Below are positions 8,042 to 17,381 of a DNA stretch of 64,000 bases, piece after piece (position 1 is the stretch's first letter; each line of letters starts with the position of its first letter). The notes under the pieces were generated by a model that worked only from the letters and a program-made list of their open reading frames with translations, searched no databases and was not told where the DNA came from. Position numbers and translations under genes: made by a program. Origin of the DNA: Haladaptatus sp. QDMS2 (lineage in GTDB: Archaea > Halobacteriota > Halobacteria > Halobacteriales > Halococcaceae); NCBI RefSeq assembly GCF_029338295.1, contig NZ_CP119791.1, forward strand, positions 744,001-808,000, given 5' to 3'.

Positions 8042-8805
8042 GCGAGGAAGCGTTCGATTGCGTTCGCGAACGCAGCAGGTTGTTCTATCATCGCGAGATG
8101 GGCCGCATCTTCTATCATGGCAAGCGTCGCGTTCGGCATGTGTTCGACCAGATACTCGTGGTAGGACACGGGTGTCAGCCGGTCGTATTCGCCGACGAGC
8201 GCGAGCGTCGGCGTCTCCACGTTGTCGAGTTGGTCGCGAACGTCGAATCGGTGGCAGGTACGAAAGTCACGCTCTGTGACCGCGCTTCCGACGGCGTTCA
8301 TCGTGGCTTTCGAATGGTCGACGACCGTGCTCGTGGTGTCGTGAAACAGCATGTCTTCGCCGTGGAGGAACTCGACCGCTCGCTCGTAGTCGTCGTCCAG
8401 CCAGCGGAGCAAGTCGTCGAGGACGGAGAGTTTCGCGCCCGTCCCCGCGAGGACGGCGGCTTCGAGTTCGACGTCGCGCTCGACCAGCAGGTGGAGGATG
8501 ACCGCGCCGCCGAGTGAGTTGCCGACGAGGACGGACGCGCCCGTTTCTTCGACGACGGCGAGCACGTCGTCAGCGTAGGCCGCGAGCGTGCTAAAGCCAG
8601 GCTCTGCGTCGATGTCGTCGGATTCGCCGTGGCCACTCAGGTCGAGGGCGACGGCGGGTCGAGTATTCGCCCGCCGGCCATAGATGCCCGTCCACACGCG
8701 GTGGGTTCCACCGCTCCCGTGGACGTAGCAGATTGGCTGGCCAGCGTCGCCGAAATCGGTGCGTCGATACGCCGTCTCGCGGCCGTGGTGGGAAACTGTC
8801 TTCAT
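8035..8805 (-). CDS. Alpha/beta-fold hydrolase
   Basis: 256 residues. Family signatures are the oxyanion-hole HGSGGTHRVW near residue 29, the nucleophile elbow GNSLGG (Ser of the triad), the acidic residue in LALVGEYDRLTPV and the terminal His in EDAAHLAMIEQP. The protein is cytosolic with no signal peptide. Similar haloarchaeal proteins are esterases, epoxide hydrolases or lactonases; the substrate cannot be read from sequence. The gene converges on panB. Confidence 0.88.
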   Translation of the reverse strand: MKTVSHHGRETAYRRTDFGDAGQPICYVHGSGGTHRVWTGIYGRRANTRPAVALDLSGHGESDDIDAEPGFSTLAAYADDVLAVVEETGASVLVGNSLGGAVILHLLVERDVELEAAVLAGTGAKLSVLDDLLRWLDDDYERAVEFLHGEDMLFHDTTSTVVDHSKATMNAVGSAVTERDFRTCHRFDVRDQLDNVETPTLALVGEYDRLTPVSYHEYLVEHMPNATLAMIEDAAHLAMIEQPAAFANAIERFLAQ

Positions 8806-8905
8806 ACCGGACCAACACAGGCGCGATAGATAAATTTAGGACCCCTGAACCGCAATACTACCACAATCGATCGACCCCGTGCAGTACGCCGATTACCGGC
8901 GACAG

Positions 8906-8939
8906 TTTTAAATATTAATATGACTAACTTAATGTTAGT
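8906..8939 (+). promoter_or_regulatory. Promoter and inverted-repeat operator candidate of the hsp20-like/cdc48 operon
   Basis: A strong TATA box (TTTTAAATATTA, 8906-8917) is followed by the perfect inverted repeat ACTAAC-TTAAT-GTTAGT (8923-8939), which ends on the base before the ATG at 8940. A repeat between TATA box and transcription start is a typical archaeal repressor site. Confidence 0.6.
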
Positions 8940-9185
8940 ATGAAAATCTCGCTACACGACAGTCCGAGCGGCGATGAGGGGGCATTCACCCGCTACGACT
9001 ACGCCGGGACGACCGTCTTCGCGGCGGACCTCGGCATGCGCGGTAACGCGTCGGTCGATCTCGTCGACCACACCGCAATCGTCGTCTGGGACGACGACGA
9101 ACAACTCGAATTCGAGATTCCCGTCGAGGGTGCGGCACGAGCGTTTATCAAAAATGGCGTGCTAACAATCGAGGTAGACCGATGA
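8940..9185 (+). CDS. Small Hsp20-fold (alpha-crystallin-like) protein upstream of Cdc48
   Basis: 81 residues. The C-terminal strand [11 protein letters not shown] is the conserved NGVLTI element of the Hsp20/alpha-crystallin domain, and the rest fits a short beta sandwich. At 81 residues it lacks the N-terminal arm and C-terminal IXI tail of a full chaperone. The stop codon overlaps the cdc48 start by 4 nt (ATGA), so translation is coupled. That pairing suggests an adaptor or cofactor of the AAA ATPase; this is inference. The start is leaderless, downstream of the TATA box at 8906. Confidence 0.8.
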   Translation: MKISLHDSPSGDEGAFTRYDYAGTTVFAADLGMRGNASVDLVDHTAIVVWDDDEQLEFEIPVEGAARAFIKNGVLTIEVDR

Positions 9186-11449
9186 AGCTCACCGTCAAGC
9201 CCCTGAAGCAAAAAGACGCCGGCCGCGGTCTGGCCGCCATCGACCGCGCAGCAATGGCCGAACTCGATCTCGAAAACGGCGATTACATCGTCATCGAAGG
9301 GAAAGACGGCGGCCGCGCCGTCGCACGCGTCTGGCCCGGCTATCCGGAAGACGAAAATCGCAACATCATCCGCATCGACGGCCGCCTCCGTCAGGAAGCC
9401 ACCGTTGGCATCGACGACCGCGTGACGGTCGAAAAGGCGGACGTAAAGCCCGCCAAGAAGGTTACTGTCGCCCTCCCACAGAATCTTCGTATCCGCGGAA
9501 ACATCGGCCCGTACATCCGCGACAAACTCGCTGGACAGGCCATCACGAAGGGGCAGACGGTCCCCTTCTCGCTCGGCTTCGGCCCGATGACGAGCATGTC
9601 GAACCAGAAGATTCCGCTGCGCATCGCTGGCGTCTCCCCCTCCGGGACGGTCGTGGTGACCGACTCGACGGAAATCGACATCAGCGAGAAGCCCGCGGAG
9701 CAGATTTCGGGCGCAGAGCGCACCAGCCCGCTCGGCGGCCCCTCCATCACCTACGAGGACATCGGCGGCCTCGACAAGGAGTTAGAGCAGGTTCGCGAGA
9801 TGATCGAATTGCCGATGCGCCACCCGGAACTGTTCAAACAACTCGGCATCGAACCGCCAAAGGGCGTGCTCCTGCACGGCCCACCGGGGACGGGCAAGAC
9901 GCTCATCGCGAAGGCCGTCGCCAACGAAATCGACGCCACTTTCGAGACCATCTCCGGCCCCGAAATCATGTCGAAGTACTACGGGGAATCGGAAGAACAA
10001 CTCCGTGAGGTGTTCGAACGCGCAGAAGAGGGCGCACCGGCCATCGTCTTCATCGACGAACTCGACTCCATCGCGCCAAAGCGCGGTGAGACGTCGGGTG
10101 ACGTCGAACGTCGCGTGGTCGCCCAACTCCTGTCGCTCATGGACGGCCTGAACGAGCGCGGACAGGTGACGGTCATCGGTGCGACCAACCGTCTCAACGC
10201 CATCGACCCGGCGCTGCGCCGCGGCGGCCGGTTCGACCGCGAAATCGAAATCGGCGTCCCCGACAAACAGGGGCGCAAGGAAATCCTGCAGGTCCACACC
10301 CGCGGGATGCCCCTCGCAGACGGCATCGAACTCGACATGTACGCCGCGAACACGCACGGGTTCGTCGGCGCGGACTTAGAATCGCTCGCCCGAGAGGCGG
10401 CGATGAACGCGCTGCGACGTATCCGCCCCGAACTCGATCTCGAGGCCGACGAAATCGACGCGGACATCCTGGAGACGATTCGCGTTACCGAAGACGACTT
10501 CAAACAGGCACTCAAGGGTATCTCGCCCTCGGCGCTTCGCGAGGTGTTCGTCGAAGCCCCGGACGTGACCTGGGAAGACGTCGGCGGTCTCGAGGACACC
10601 AAAGAACGCCTCCGCGAGACCATCCAGTGGCCGCTCGAATATCCCGAAGTGTTCGAGACCATGGGCATGGAAGCCGCAAAAGGCGTCCTCCTCTACGGCC
10701 CACCGGGCACGGGGAAGACGCTGCTCGCGAAGGCGGTCGCCAACGAGGCGGAGTCGAACTTCATCTCCATCAAAGGCCCCGAACTGCTCAACAAGTTCGT
10801 CGGCGAATCGGAGAAGGGTGTCCGCGAAGTGTTCGCCAAAGCCCGCGAGAACGCCCCGACGGTGGTGTTCTTCGACGAAATCGACTCCATCGCCTCCGAA
10901 CGCGGCCAACGCATGGGTGATTCGGGCGTCTCAGAGCGCATGGTTTCACAGTTGCTGACGGAACTCGACGGCCTCGAAGAACTCGAAGACGTCGTCGTCA
11001 TCGCGACGACCAACCGGCCTGACCTCATCGACTCGGCGCTCCTTCGACCGGGTCGCCTGGACCGCCACATCCACGTGCCCGTCCCGGACGAAGACGCCCG
11101 TCGCGCCATCCTCGACGTCCACACCACGGACAAGCCAATCGCCGACGACGTGGACTTAGACTGGCTCGCAAAGGAGACTGAGGGATACGTCGGGGCCGAC
11201 TTAGAAGCGCTCGTCCGCGAGGCGTCGCTGGCCGCAAGCCGCGAGTTCATCAAGAGCGTCTCGAGAGAAGAGGTCGCAAAGAGCGTCGGCAACGTTCGCG
11301 TCAACCGCGAGCACTTCGAGAAGGCGCTCAAGGAGATTCAACCGTCGGTCACCGACGAGACGGTTCGCCGCTACGAGGAAATCGAACAGCGCTTCCAACA
11401 GCGCGAACCCGAAACCGAAGAGCGGGAGTTCAGCCGGACGTTCCAATAG
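9182..11449 (+). CDS. cdc48: Cdc48/p97-type AAA+ ATPase
   Basis: 755 residues, the usual length for archaeal VAT/Cdc48. An N-terminal double-psi barrel and substrate domain (about 1-190) precede two AAA modules. The first has Walker A GPPGTGKT at 233-240 and Walker [14 protein letters not shown]; the second has Walker A at 506-513 and [14 protein letters not shown]. Both have the arginine-finger and sensor segments ([20 protein letters not shown]). The hexamer unfolds proteins and feeds them to the proteasome. It is coupled to an Hsp20-like gene by a 4-nt overlap. A T-run follows the stop. Confidence 0.97.
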   Translation: MKLTVKPLKQKDAGRGLAAIDRAAMAELDLENGDYIVIEGKDGGRAVARVWPGYPEDENRNIIRIDGRLRQEATVGIDDRVTVEKADVKPAKKVTVALPQNLRIRGNIGPYIRDKLAGQAITKGQTVPFSLGFGPMTSMSNQKIPLRIAGVSPSGTVVVTDSTEIDISEKPAEQISGAERTSPLGGPSITYEDIGGLDKELEQVREMIELPMRHPELFKQLGIEPPKGVLLHGPPGTGKTLIAKAVANEIDATFETISGPEIMSKYYGESEEQLREVFERAEEGAPAIVFIDELDSIAPKRGETSGDVERRVVAQLLSLMDGLNERGQVTVIGATNRLNAIDPALRRGGRFDREIEIGVPDKQGRKEILQVHTRGMPLADGIELDMYAANTHGFVGADLESLAREAAMNALRRIRPELDLEADEIDADILETIRVTEDDFKQALKGISPSALREVFVEAPDVTWEDVGGLEDTKERLRETIQWPLEYPEVFETMGMEAAKGVLLYGPPGTGKTLLAKAVANEAESNFISIKGPELLNKFVGESEKGVREVFAKARENAPTVVFFDEIDSIASERGQRMGDSGVSERMVSQLLTELDGLEELEDVVVIATTNRPDLIDSALLRPGRLDRHIHVPVPDEDARRAILDVHTTDKPIADDVDLDWLAKETEGYVGADLEALVREASLAASREFIKSVSREEVAKSVGNVRVNREHFEKALKEIQPSVTDETVRRYEEIEQRFQQREPETEEREFSRTFQ

Positions 11450-11755
11450 CAACTTTTTGAGTGCGCGGCACGAGTCCGCGCACCAAAAACTTGCATGAAA
11501 AAACCGCTGTGATGGGCGTGTATTCCCCTCGCAATTTGAAAACGTTCATAGAAGCAGGAGACCTGCTTCGAGCCCTCGTTCGCTACGCTCACGAAGACGT
11601 GAAAAAGGGTTGCGAGCACTCCGTGCTCGCACGAAGAGGGTTCGAGATACGACTTTTGATTATTGAGCTTTGAGATTGTTGAAGTTCGAGATTGTAGAGG
11701 TTTGAGGATAGCCGTGTCGAGAGAATTCGCTTTGGGGAGCCGCCTGTAACGCGGT
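11450..11755. other. Convergent intergenic region with three strong hairpins
   Basis: There is no convincing gene in these 306 bases between cdc48 and the HTH gene, both of which end here. A T-run at 11453-11458 may end the cdc48 transcript. Three perfect inverted repeats follow: 11461-11483 (8-bp arms, 7-nt loop), 11551-11569 (GAAGCAGG/CCTGCTTC, 3-nt loop) and 11611-11631 (TGCGAGCAC/GTGCTCGCA, 3-nt loop). A loosely repeated GAGATTGTwGA motif lies at about 11670-11700. This could be terminators, RNA-stabilising hairpins or a worn miniature element. Confidence 0.55.
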
Positions 11756-12151
11756 TCAGCCCTGCGCTTCGACTTCTTCGTGGTCGTACTTCGTCCGGAA
11801 CTCCTGGATGAGCGTTCCCATCTTCGCGTACCAGTCGTTGAGCAGTCGCTGGAGGTCGTCTGCGACATCGTCTGCGTTCGCAATCTTGTACACGTGGTGG
11901 TAGCCGCCCTGTTCGTAGTTCACCTGCTCTTTCTGGACGAAACCTGCCGTGAGCAATCGCTGGACGGCCCGGTAGGCGGTCGATCGCTCGCGCCCCACGC
12001 GGGTCGCGATTTCGTCTATCGTGAGTGGTTCGTCGGTGGTCGCGAGCACCTGAAAGCATTCCCGGTCGAGTTCGCGAAGGCCGTGGAAACATTCGAGGAG
12101 CCCCTCACACTCCATGTCCTTTCGCAGTAGTTCTGCCATCGAGTCGGGCAT
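11756..12151 (-). CDS. Winged-helix transcriptional regulator (TrmB-like)
   Basis: 131 residues. A winged helix spans about residues 28-85 with the phrase TIDEIATRVGRERSTAYRAVQRLLTAGFV, typical of TrmB-family DNA-binding domains. The tail (about 95-131) is a helix that may dimerise. No sugar-binding effector domain is present, so it is a stand-alone DNA-binding protein like many haloarchaeal TrmB-type regulators. It is divergent from the rhodanese/metallo-hydrolase gene, 108 bp away, which is a plausible but untested target. Confidence 0.8.
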   Translation of the reverse strand: MPDSMAELLRKDMECEGLLECFHGLRELDRECFQVLATTDEPLTIDEIATRVGRERSTAYRAVQRLLTAGFVQKEQVNYEQGGYHHVYKIANADDVADDLQRLLNDWYAKMGTLIQEFRTKYDHEEVEAQG

Positions 12152-12259
12152 CGGTTATCACTACCTACTCGGCGGAACGGCAATAATGGTTCGTATGCGG
12201 ACCGTTGGAGGGTGTCGGGCGACCAATCATTCATCTCGCCAGTGCGCGAAGTATCTGGT

Positions 12260-13420
12260 ATGGTTGCTCGCATCTCCGCTTCGGATCTCCGTCGGCTCGT
12301 CGACGACGACGCCGATTTCGAACTCATCGACACGCGCCCGCCGGACAACTTCGCGGCGTGGCACGCCCCCGGTGCGCGAAACGTGCCGTTCAAACCGGGA
12401 GACGTAGACGTCGCCCAACGGCTCCGCGAGCAAACCGGGCTCGAACCCGACGCCCGAATCGTCACCATCTGCGCGATGGGTATCACCTCGGACCACTTCG
12501 CCACGGCACTCGAACAGGCAGGCTACGAGAACGTCACCGTCGTCGAGGGTGGAATGCGCGCGTGGAGCGCCGTCTACGACACGGTCACCGTCCCGACAGA
12601 CGCAGACGACGTGACCATCATTCAGGTTCAACGCCGGGCGAAGGGTTGTCTCGGCTACCTCGTCATCTCCCGTCGAACCGGAACCGCCGCGGTCATCGAC
12701 CCGACCAGACACACGGCCGAGTTCGTCTCGCTCGCAGACCGCCACGAGGTCGAAATCACGGACGTCTTCGACACCCACGTCCACGCAGACCACATCAGCG
12801 GTGGCCGAAAACTCGCGGACGAAGTCGGGGCGACGTACCACCTCGGCGAACGTGCGACGGAGCGTGGCGTCCAGTACGAGTTCGACCCGCTCTCGCGAAA
12901 CGACGTCGTCACTGTGGGCGACCTCTCGATAAAGGCGCTCGCCGTGCCGGGACACACCACCGAAATGGCGAACTATCTCGTAAACGACGTCGCCGTCTTC
13001 ACCGGGGATACGCTGTTCACCGCGTCGGTTGGGCGAACGGAACTCCAATTTGGCGACGCGGCGGCCGCAGACGGTGCGGCGCTCCTCTACGACTCACTCC
13101 ACGGCACCCTGCTCGCAGAACCGGACAGCGTCCTCGTCTGCCCTGGGCATTTCGCCCTCGAAGCCGACGGAACGTCCTCCGAGGTGACGCCGGGCGAACC
13201 GGTGTTCGCGACGATTCGAGCCCTCCGCACGGCGGCTCCGTTGCTCCAGTTGCCCGAGGCAGAGTTCGTCGCTCGACTCACGGCCAACCTCCCGGAGAAA
13301 CCGCCGAACTACGAGACGGTCATCGCCATCAACACGGGGGCGCGGGACCTGACGGACGAACAGGAGGCGACGAAGTTGGAACTCGGGCCGAACAACTGCG
13401 CGATAGCCGAACAGACCTAG
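12260..13420 (+). CDS. Rhodanese-metallo-beta-lactamase fusion (persulfide dioxygenase-like)
   Basis: 386 residues from the ATG at 12260; a GTG at 12212 would extend it by 16. The N-terminal rhodanese domain (about 1-100) has its active-site loop at TICAMGITSD with the sulfur-carrying Cys, preceded by LIDTRPPDNF. A second domain (about 120-345) is a metallo-beta-lactamase fold with THVHADHISGG as the metal motif, PGHTTEM and FTGDTLF. The second domain resembles ETHE1-type persulfide dioxygenases or glyoxalase II. Together they suggest sulfane-sulfur oxidation or detoxification. The domain order, rhodanese first, is the reverse of the common bacterial fusion. Confidence 0.88.
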   Translation: MVARISASDLRRLVDDDADFELIDTRPPDNFAAWHAPGARNVPFKPGDVDVAQRLREQTGLEPDARIVTICAMGITSDHFATALEQAGYENVTVVEGGMRAWSAVYDTVTVPTDADDVTIIQVQRRAKGCLGYLVISRRTGTAAVIDPTRHTAEFVSLADRHEVEITDVFDTHVHADHISGGRKLADEVGATYHLGERATERGVQYEFDPLSRNDVVTVGDLSIKALAVPGHTTEMANYLVNDVAVFTGDTLFTASVGRTELQFGDAAAADGAALLYDSLHGTLLAEPDSVLVCPGHFALEADGTSSEVTPGEPVFATIRALRTAAPLLQLPEAEFVARLTANLPEKPPNYETVIAINTGARDLTDEQEATKLELGPNNCAIAEQT

Positions 13421-13433
13421 CTGAAGAATAGCC

Positions 13434-14303
13434 CTAGTTGAGTGGTTCCGCCGCGTCGCGGTCGACGAGCGGTTTTGCGTTCGCAGACGGCAGCGTCACC
13501 ACGTCTTCGGCCGAGAGGAAGTAGGTTCGCTGGTCGATACCGAAGATTTCGCCGATGTCCTTCGTGATGCGGACGGTCGTGCGCTCGTCGTCTGCGTCGG
13601 CAGCCGATTCGTCCGCGTCCTCCGGCGATTCCTCGCCGTCGGTTGCTGTCGGTGCGTCTCCGGCGACCGCATCCGCTTCGGCCTCCTCGACGGCGTCCGG
13701 TCGATTCCCGTCCGGGTGTTCTGGCTCGTCTGGTGGCACTTCGGGTGTGGGGTCGTCCGGGGCTGGTTCGTCCGGCGGAATCGGTTGCGTCTCGTGGTCG
13801 GTTGCTGTCTCGTCGCCCGCGCCCATCATTTCGGCGGCGCTCACGCCGCCGGTCGATTTCGTCGGCTCCGATTCTGGGTCCGCGTCCGGTTCCGGGCCGT
13901 CGCTCGACTGTGGGCCTTCACCTGCAAGCACTGAGAGGACGTGGGCACGATTTTCCTCGATGGCGGTGACGAGCGTCTCGTAGACGCCCTGTTCCTCTGC
14001 GGTCAGGCCGTCGTCGTCCACCGGCATCCCGGCGGCGTCGAGACTCGCCATCTTCACGAGTTTCCCGATTCGACGCTCGTAGACGGCTTCGACGGTGCTC
14101 TCTGCGGTTTTGATGTCGTCCGAGAGCCGCCTGACCTCCGGTGAATCGAAGGGGTCGTCGGCACGCGCGGCGGCGGCCTCGCGCTCGTCGCGTAGCGACT
14201 GGATGAACTCCGCGGCATCTGCATAAAAGGTCTCGCGAAGATGCTGCAGGCTGTCCTTTTGGCGCTCTTTGCTCCGGACAGATTGCAGGTCGTCTAAATT
14301 CAT
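13434..14303 (-). CDS. gins51: DNA replication factor GINS, GINS51 subunit
   Basis: 289 residues. The N-terminal helical A domain (about 1-125) is followed by a long acidic Pro/Asp/Glu linker (about 130-235) and a C-terminal beta B domain starting near TVRITKDIGEIFGID. This order A-linker-B is that of archaeal GINS51, which joins MCM and Cdc45/GAN in the replicative helicase. The start codon overlaps the end of priS by 4 nt, a linkage known across haloarchaea. The acidic linker is unusually long but common in this lineage. Confidence 0.85.
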   Translation of the reverse strand: MNLDDLQSVRSKERQKDSLQHLRETFYADAAEFIQSLRDEREAAAARADDPFDSPEVRRLSDDIKTAESTVEAVYERRIGKLVKMASLDAAGMPVDDDGLTAEEQGVYETLVTAIEENRAHVLSVLAGEGPQSSDGPEPDADPESEPTKSTGGVSAAEMMGAGDETATDHETQPIPPDEPAPDDPTPEVPPDEPEHPDGNRPDAVEEAEADAVAGDAPTATDGEESPEDADESAADADDERTTVRITKDIGEIFGIDQRTYFLSAEDVVTLPSANAKPLVDRDAAEPLN

Positions 14304-15475
14304 TCTTTCCCCTTCTCGGCACGCCCTCTGGCCATGAGGAAGATGCCGAGATACTCTGGAACTGTAACATCTCCTTCTGACAGTGTAAAACTATCGCCAC
14401 CGAGTTCGACCTCGCCGCCCGTTGTCACTTCGACCGTGATATCGTGTCCGACGAACGTGTCCGGAACCGCGGCGCGGAGCGGGTCGAAGTCGTCGAGTTC
14501 GTCGCGTTCGAGCCTGAGAACCTGCAAGCCACTGCCACCGTGGAGGCTCCCCGGCAGGCGGATGAGTCGGTTCGTGTCAGTCGTCACCGGTTCGTCGATG
14601 GGTGCGTTGTCGAGTTCGACGACCTCTGTCATCACGCTGCGGGCGATGCGGTAGAAGGCGGCGTGAACGTCGATGTTGCCTGTGGCGATGGCGTCTCGAT
14701 TCGACTGGATTGCCGTGTAGGCGGCTTTCGCTCGGCCCTCGCCGACGCCCTCGATTGACTGGAGTCGAGCGAGCGCCGCCTCTTCTTCTGCTTCCAGCAC
14801 GTCGTCTACGAACGCCATGAGGTGGCGGTGTGCTCGCTTGCCCCAGCCACCTCGGGTGCGGAGGGTTCGTTTGTCTGCGGGCGTCTTTCGACCCAATCCC
14901 TGAACCGATTCGGTCGCGATGAGTTCGTCGAAGTCGAGGCCGATGCCGCGGACGTAATCGACGATTTCGCGCCGTTCCTCGCGTTCGAGTGCGTTCACGC
15001 TCTCGTCTCTGACGTGGACGTGGTAGCCTCGGCCGCCGGAGAAGACCACCTGCATATTCGAAAACCCGAAGTCGTCTTCGAGAAACGAGAGCAGGCGAAG
15101 GAGTGCTGCCTTACATTTCGCGAGCATCTCCGCGTAGGAGTCCTCCCCGAGCGTCACTGCGGGCAGGTGGTCCGCGTCGAGGTCGAACACGAGGTCGGAG
15201 CCCTGCCAGCGTTTCTTCTGCATCGAGTTCGCACTCGGGTCTGCGTACTGCCCGGCCGAGAAGTAGACGTGGCGCGGACGCTTGTGTCTGAGAAACTCAC
15301 CGAGGTCGCCTAAATCGAGCAGCGACCGGTGGCGAACCATCGTCGTGCCCGGACTGTCGGTCCACGGGATGAATCCCCACTCTCGCTCGTGGGCGTTCGG
15401 TGGTGGCGTTATCTCGTGGCGTCTGTAGTAGTCGCGAAAGCGGCCACGGAGATACGCACGCGTACGCTCTTCCAT
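14300..15475 (-). CDS. priS: DNA primase small (catalytic) subunit
   Basis: 391 residues, normal length. PriS synthesises RNA/DNA primers with PriL. The catalytic Asp motif is VFDLDAD at 96-102; SGGRGYHVHV, with the active-site Ser/His, follows. Zinc-stem sequence and the C-terminal RLPGSLHGGSGLQV motif are also present. It is the first gene of the pair with gins51 (ATGA overlap), so primase and a helicase factor are made together. priL is not in this window. Confidence 0.95.
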   Translation of the reverse strand: MEERTRAYLRGRFRDYYRRHEITPPPNAHEREWGFIPWTDSPGTTMVRHRSLLDLGDLGEFLRHKRPRHVYFSAGQYADPSANSMQKKRWQGSDLVFDLDADHLPAVTLGEDSYAEMLAKCKAALLRLLSFLEDDFGFSNMQVVFSGGRGYHVHVRDESVNALEREERREIVDYVRGIGLDFDELIATESVQGLGRKTPADKRTLRTRGGWGKRAHRHLMAFVDDVLEAEEEAALARLQSIEGVGEGRAKAAYTAIQSNRDAIATGNIDVHAAFYRIARSVMTEVVELDNAPIDEPVTTDTNRLIRLPGSLHGGSGLQVLRLERDELDDFDPLRAAVPDTFVGHDITVEVTTGGEVELGGDSFTLSEGDVTVPEYLGIFLMARGRAEKGKE

Positions 15476-15514
15476 CGACCGGGATTCGTCGTACGGTTAG
15501 AAAGGACTTGCCCT

Positions 15515-15997
15515 TCACCGTCGCATGAACTCGGAGAATCGACTCGTAATCGAGTTGTTCCCGAGTCGCAAGTAATAGGCCGCACCGCCGTCTTCGTAGT
15601 AGTTCGTGACCTCCCGGACCACCCGGAAGCCGACGTGTTTGTAGAAGCCGAGCGCCCGCTCGTTCGTCGTCCGTGCGTGGCAACTCACCGACCCGTACTC
15701 CTCTGCGACAGCGCCGATGAGTTGTTCGGCGAACCCTTCGCCGCGATAGTCGGCGTCGATTGCGAGAAAGAGTATGTACCCGTCACGACGGACCGAGCAG
15801 AAACCGACGAGTTTCTCGACCGGTCCGTCTTCGATGAGGAGGTACGCCGTAGACCGGCGGTAGGCGTCCATGAAAAAGCCACGTCGCTGGCGCAGGAACC
15901 CCTCGTTCTTACGGATGTGTTCTTTGAGCTCCCAGGCCTCCTCCGCGAAAGCGTCATTGCCAGGCCCGGCGACGCGCAGTTCGATGTTGACGCTCAC
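15515..15997 (-). CDS. GNAT-family N-acetyltransferase
   Basis: 160 residues from the GTG at 15997, chosen because a TATTATATC box lies 25-33 nt upstream. Acetyl-CoA-binding motif A is ILFLAIDADYRGEGFAEQLIGAV (the R/QxxGxG/A loop as YRGEGFA), and the C-terminal ERALGFYKHVGFRVV is the second family signature. RimI-like proteins of this size acetylate protein N-termini, small amines or antibiotics; the substrate is unknown. It is divergent from the DUF502 gene. Confidence 0.82.
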   Translation of the reverse strand: MSVNIELRVAGPGNDAFAEEAWELKEHIRKNEGFLRQRRGFFMDAYRRSTAYLLIEDGPVEKLVGFCSVRRDGYILFLAIDADYRGEGFAEQLIGAVAEEYGSVSCHARTTNERALGFYKHVGFRVVREVTNYYEDGGAAYYLRLGNNSITSRFSEFMRR

Positions 15998-16020
15998 TAC
16001 CACGGATGATAGCGACGGAG

Positions 16021-16030
16021 TTGATATAAT
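16021..16030 (-). promoter_or_regulatory. TATA box for the GNAT gene
   Basis: On the minus strand ATTATATCAA sits 24-33 nt before the GTG at 15997, consistent with a leaderless GTG start. Confidence 0.6.
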
Positions 16031-16082
16031 ACCACCGCCCCTGCCACAACATTTTCGGTAGTGCACCCATTCGACATGGCTA

Positions 16083-16898
16083 ATGGAATCCGGAGACGGC
16101 GAAGCGAATCTACAACGCGGTCACGCGCAGGGGGCCAAACAACGGCTCCGTCAAGTGTTTTTAAGCGGTGCGGCGTTGACGATTCCACTCATCATCACGT
16201 TCATCGTTCTGGGATTCGTCATCAGATTCGTTTCTGACATTTTGGCTCCGTTCGTGATGGTCGCGAACATGGTCTGGACCATCAACATGCCGGGGTATCT
16301 GGTGCAGGCGACGGCAATCGTCGCGACGGTCATGCTCATCTTCATCGTCGGCATCATCTCCGAAGGGACGAGCGGCCAGCACATGGCCGACCGTTTCCAC
16401 ACGCTCGTCGAAGCCATCCCAGGCGTCGGCGGCGTCTACCACAGTTTCCGACGGATGAGCGACGTACTCATCGAGAGCGACACCCAGAGTTTTCAGGAGG
16501 TCAAAATCGTCGAGTTCCCACACGAAGGGGCCTACACCATCGGTTTCCTCACCGCGGACACACCCGAAGAAATCGAGACGGCTGCGGGTCACTCCGACAT
16601 GCAGACGCTGTTTCTCCCGCTCGCACCGAATCCCGTGATGGGCGGGTTTCTGGTTCACCTTCCGGCCGACAAAGTCCACGACGTGGACATGACCGTCGAG
16701 GAAGGCGTCCGGGCCATCGTCACGAGTGGGGTCGCCGTGGGTAAATCCGGGGAGTCACACGCCGCGCTCTCCTCTGACCAACTCACCCGTCTCACGGGGA
16801 TGTCCACGGCGGGCGAAGTCGAACCTGACGACAGCGAACAGGGCGTCACCGCACCGAATTCGGAGGGAACCGGCGGACAGAAAGGCGACGGTAGCTAA
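16083..16898 (+). CDS. DUF502-family integral membrane protein
   Basis: 271 residues. Two transmembrane helices (about 27-52, IPLIITFIVLGFVIRF, and 68-92) precede the DUF502 hallmarks IPGVGGVYHSFRRMSDVL and VKIVEFPHEGAYTIGFLT. The C-terminal part is soluble and probably cytoplasmic, with an acidic tail. The family is widespread in bacteria and archaea, with no settled function. It is followed at 9 bp by archease and then rtcB in the same direction, so an operon is possible. Confidence 0.85.
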   Translation: MESGDGEANLQRGHAQGAKQRLRQVFLSGAALTIPLIITFIVLGFVIRFVSDILAPFVMVANMVWTINMPGYLVQATAIVATVMLIFIVGIISEGTSGQHMADRFHTLVEAIPGVGGVYHSFRRMSDVLIESDTQSFQEVKIVEFPHEGAYTIGFLTADTPEEIETAAGHSDMQTLFLPLAPNPVMGGFLVHLPADKVHDVDMTVEEGVRAIVTSGVAVGKSGESHAALSSDQLTRLTGMSTAGEVEPDDSEQGVTAPNSEGTGGQKGDGS

Positions 16899-16907
16899 TT
16901 GGGCAAT

Positions 16908-17336
16908 ATGACCGATTCCGAGGACGCACGATTCGAACTCCGTGAACACACCGCAGACGTCGGCGTCGCGGCCACGGGCGACACCCTCGGCGACCTCTTT
17001 GCGGCCTTCGGTGACGGCCTCACCGCCTGCATGTGTGACGCGTTTCCGGACACCGGCGAACGCTTTTCGTTTACCGTCCGCGCAGAGAACCGCGAGGCCG
17101 CCCTGTTCGACTATCTGGACCAACTCATCTACGAACGCGACGTGCGCCTCGTCCTCCCCGTGGACAACGAAGCGATCGTCAGCGAGGAGGACGGCGAGTG
17201 GGTCGTCGAGGCGAGCGCCCGCGGCGTCCCGCTCGCCGACGTCACCGCCCGCGACATCAAGGCGGTCACGTACGCCGAGATGCGAATCGAGGAGACGCCA
17301 GCGGGCTGGGAGGGCTACGTCGTATTTGACGCCTGA
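16908..17336 (+). CDS. Archease (RtcB ligase activator)
   Basis: 142 residues from the ATG at 16908. The archease signature HTADVG near residue 14 contains the conserved Asp that helps RtcB guanylylation, and DIKAVTYAEMRIE near the C-terminus holds the second conserved acidic/His cluster. Archease raises RtcB turnover and broadens its nucleotide use. The rtcB gene begins 45 bp downstream, so partner genes are adjacent. A non-ATG start at 16899 is possible but not needed. Confidence 0.93.
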   Translation: MTDSEDARFELREHTADVGVAATGDTLGDLFAAFGDGLTACMCDAFPDTGERFSFTVRAENREAALFDYLDQLIYERDVRLVLPVDNEAIVSEEDGEWVVEASARGVPLADVTARDIKAVTYAEMRIEETPAGWEGYVVFDA

Positions 17337-17381
17337 CCGGGAGATGAAAACCTAAACCGGGTGGCGCTCGTAGAGTCAGCT

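Noticed and set aside
11590-11606. CRISPR array or direct-repeat cassette
   Set aside because: The window has no regularly spaced direct repeats of 25-40 nt, and no cas gene.
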